From Nitrospirota bacterium (GTDB lineage: Bacteria > Nitrospirota_A > Leptospirillia > Leptospirillales > Leptospirillaceae), in NCBI GenBank assembly GCA_021795275.1, contig JAJYPO010000131.1:1-6302 (forward strand): DNA of 6,302 nt, read 5' to 3'. Made by a program: the position numbers and the translations under genes. Shown piece after piece: positions 5,299-6,302 of the stretch (positions are counted from its first letter, which is position 1; each line of letters opens with the position of its first letter). Below the pieces are notes generated by a model, which did no database searches, was not told the origin of the DNA, and worked only from the letters and a program-made list of their open reading frames with translations.

Positions 5299-5781
5299 TT
5301 AAGGCCCGCTCCCCGAGACGGTCGGCAATTTCCGGTCGATGAGGATCCTGACGGGGGATCCTCCCACAGTTCCGTCCACGGGAACGGTCCCGCTGTACTC
5401 CCCGCTCGCAACCAGGGAGCTGCCTGATTCGAGGGAGAGACGAGCCACAAGCCGCACCGCCCCCTGGAAGTTAATCCCTGTGAGGCGGACATCCTTCTGG
5501 GAGATCTCGAAGGGGACGGGGAATGTCGGATGGACAAAGACAACGCGGGCGACAGGGAGCCAGTCCGGAGAGGTGGGTCCCTTCATCAGGGCCACCACAG
5601 CCAGGGACCCATGAGTCATCCAGAGGGGGACACGGGGATCGAGGAAGACAGTCCCCACCACCTTGCCGGGAACGTTTTCCCCGCCGGCGGGTGTTTTGGA
5701 ACATCCTCCGGAAAAAAGGACCAGCAGGAACAGAAGGCATGACAGGAGTCTGCCGGCAGGGAAAAGGCGGGGTCTATTCAT
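5299..5781 (-). CDS. Small lipoprotein with CcmI/CycH C-terminal-like domain
   Basis: A 160-residue protein with a lipoprotein signal peptide: basic MNRPRLFPAGR, hydrophobic LLSCLLFLLVLF, and a lipobox-like FSGGC with the acceptor Cys at 27. After a short KTPAGGEN linker, residues 39-152 read as a beta-rich domain: VVGTVFLDP, AVVALMKGP, LPVARVVFVHPTFPVPFEIS, RLVARLSLESG, SGEYSGTVPV and VRILID. The order and spacing of these elements resemble the C-terminal domain of cytochrome c biogenesis factor CcmI/CycH, but without TPRs. That match is recalled, not searched. ATG 5781 is chosen because AAAGG lies 7 nt upstream and the signal peptide begins cleanly there. An upstream start at 5853 would add 24 residues before the signal and overlap rng. 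It lies 25 nt after rng and 3 nt before folB. It is probably membrane-anchored on the outer face of the inner membrane or in the outer membrane. Confidence 0.8.
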   Translation of the reverse strand: MNRPRLFPAGRLLSCLLFLLVLFSGGCSKTPAGGENVPGKVVGTVFLDPRVPLWMTHGSLAVVALMKGPTSPDWLPVARVVFVHPTFPVPFEISQKDVRLTGINFQGAVRLVARLSLESGSSLVASGEYSGTVPVDGTVGGSPVRILIDRKLPTVSGSGP

Positions 5782-5806
5782 AAAGTGACCTTTCGAAGGT
5801 GTCGTT

Positions 5807-6302
5807 TCATGGAGATACAATGACAAACTCCTCGATATGATAGAGTGGATCACTCTTGATGATCACCTTTCGGCGGATCACCTGCTGGACGGCATCCAGA
5901 AAAATCTTTTCCGAGGCGAGCTCCGCCTCGACATCCGGATGGACATAGAGGATCACGCGGCGGTCCTTCGCTCCCCGACCCGAAGGAAGCTTCCGGAGAT
6001 CTTCGAAAATTTCGTAGATGATCGTCCGGACGGACTTGACGTATCCCTTCCCGTCACAATAGGCGCAGGTTTCTCCCAGAAGGTGGACAAGGTCCTCCCG
6101 GACCCTTTTCCTGGACATTTCCACCAGACCCAGGTCCGAGATCTTGAGGGCATTGGTGCGGGCCTTGTCCTTCGTCAGCATTTCCTGAAGCCCCTGGAAA
6201 ACCCTCTCCCGGTTTTTTTCCTTTTCCATGTCGATGAAATCAAGGATGATGATTCCTCCGATGTTGCGAAGGCGCAACTGATGGGCGATTTCCTCGACCG
6301 CC
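5807..6302 (-). CDS. rng: Ribonuclease G/E family, C-terminal part (partial at window edge)
   Basis: RNase E/G enzymes cut single-stranded, AU-rich RNA with a 5'-monophosphate preference and take part in 16S rRNA maturation and mRNA decay. The frame enters from the right edge (AVEEIAHQLRLRNIGG...) and covers about 164 residues. Visible are the DNase I-like catalytic segment GGIIILDFIDM with the metal-binding Asp, DKARTNALKISDLGLVEMSRKRVRE, the zinc-link motif CAYCDGKGY (CX2C, joins subunits in the family), and a C-terminal small domain ending PLYHIEEFVIVSP. The absence of a long disordered tail after the small domain makes this RNase G-like, not RNase E-like. The catalytic first part, including the S1 domain, lies outside the window. 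It is the first visible gene of a tight block with the lipoprotein, folB and the membrane protein. Confidence 0.95.
   Translation of the reverse strand, partial: AVEEIAHQLRLRNIGGIIILDFIDMEKEKNRERVFQGLQEMLTKDKARTNALKISDLGLVEMSRKRVREDLVHLLGETCAYCDGKGYVKSVRTIIYEIFEDLRKLPSGRGAKDRRVILYVHPDVEAELASEKIFLDAVQQVIRRKVIIKSDPLYHIEEFVIVSP

Noticed and set aside
5782..5853. Longer lipoprotein start at 5853
   Set aside because: It would place 24 residues before the signal peptide and overlap rng. The ATG at 5781 has a ribosome binding site and starts the signal directly.

Overview
All recognisable genes in this 6.3 kb window lie on the minus strand. In transcription order, from the high coordinates down, they are: the 3' end of an RNase E/G family ribonuclease (rng), a small lipoprotein, folB, an integral membrane protein, a 237-base gap with regulatory signals, a YfhL-type 2[4Fe-4S] ferredoxin, a cobalamin-binding-domain radical SAM protein, rplM, rpsI, a rho-independent terminator, and the 5' part of argC, which runs off the left edge. 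This looks like ordinary chromosome. There are no mobile elements, CRISPR arrays, tRNAs or rRNAs. Every long plus-strand reading frame is an antisense shadow of a real gene.

The DNA is GC-rich by eye, with strong Shine-Dalgarno sites, so the source is a bacterium. The mix of B12/radical SAM protein, Alvin/YfhL-type ferredoxin, RNase G and the rplM-rpsI-argC order would suit a deep-branching Gram-negative lineage such as Nitrospirota (Leptospirillum-like) or a relative. That placement is an impression, not a demonstration.

Right block (about 4028-6302): rng, lipoprotein, folB and membrane protein are packed with gaps of 25 nt and 3 nt and then a 4-nt ATGA overlap, so they are probably one transcript. 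The lipoprotein resembles, by eye, the C-terminal beta-rich domain of cytochrome c biogenesis protein CcmI/CycH. The membrane protein has about eight helices and no assigned function.

Middle (3791-4027): the gap holds a perfect 18-bp palindrome overlapping the -35 element of a good sigma70-like promoter, followed by a hairpin with a T5 tract. The hairpin is either the terminator of the right block or an attenuator in the leader of the ferredoxin operon.

Left block (1-3790): ferredoxin and radical SAM genes are separated by 54 nt that can fold into two mutually exclusive GC-rich hairpins, one of which buries the radical SAM ribosome binding site. Only 33 nt then separate the radical SAM gene from rplM, so ribosomal protein genes L13 and S9 may be partly transcribed from the ferredoxin promoter. 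rplM and rpsI are translationally coupled (TGATG). A strong terminator ends rpsI, and argC starts just 20 nt beyond its T tract. The most interesting parts are the radical SAM/ferredoxin pair with its unassigned C-terminal domain, and the layered RNA and DNA signals around it. I saw no clearly new defence or mobile system.
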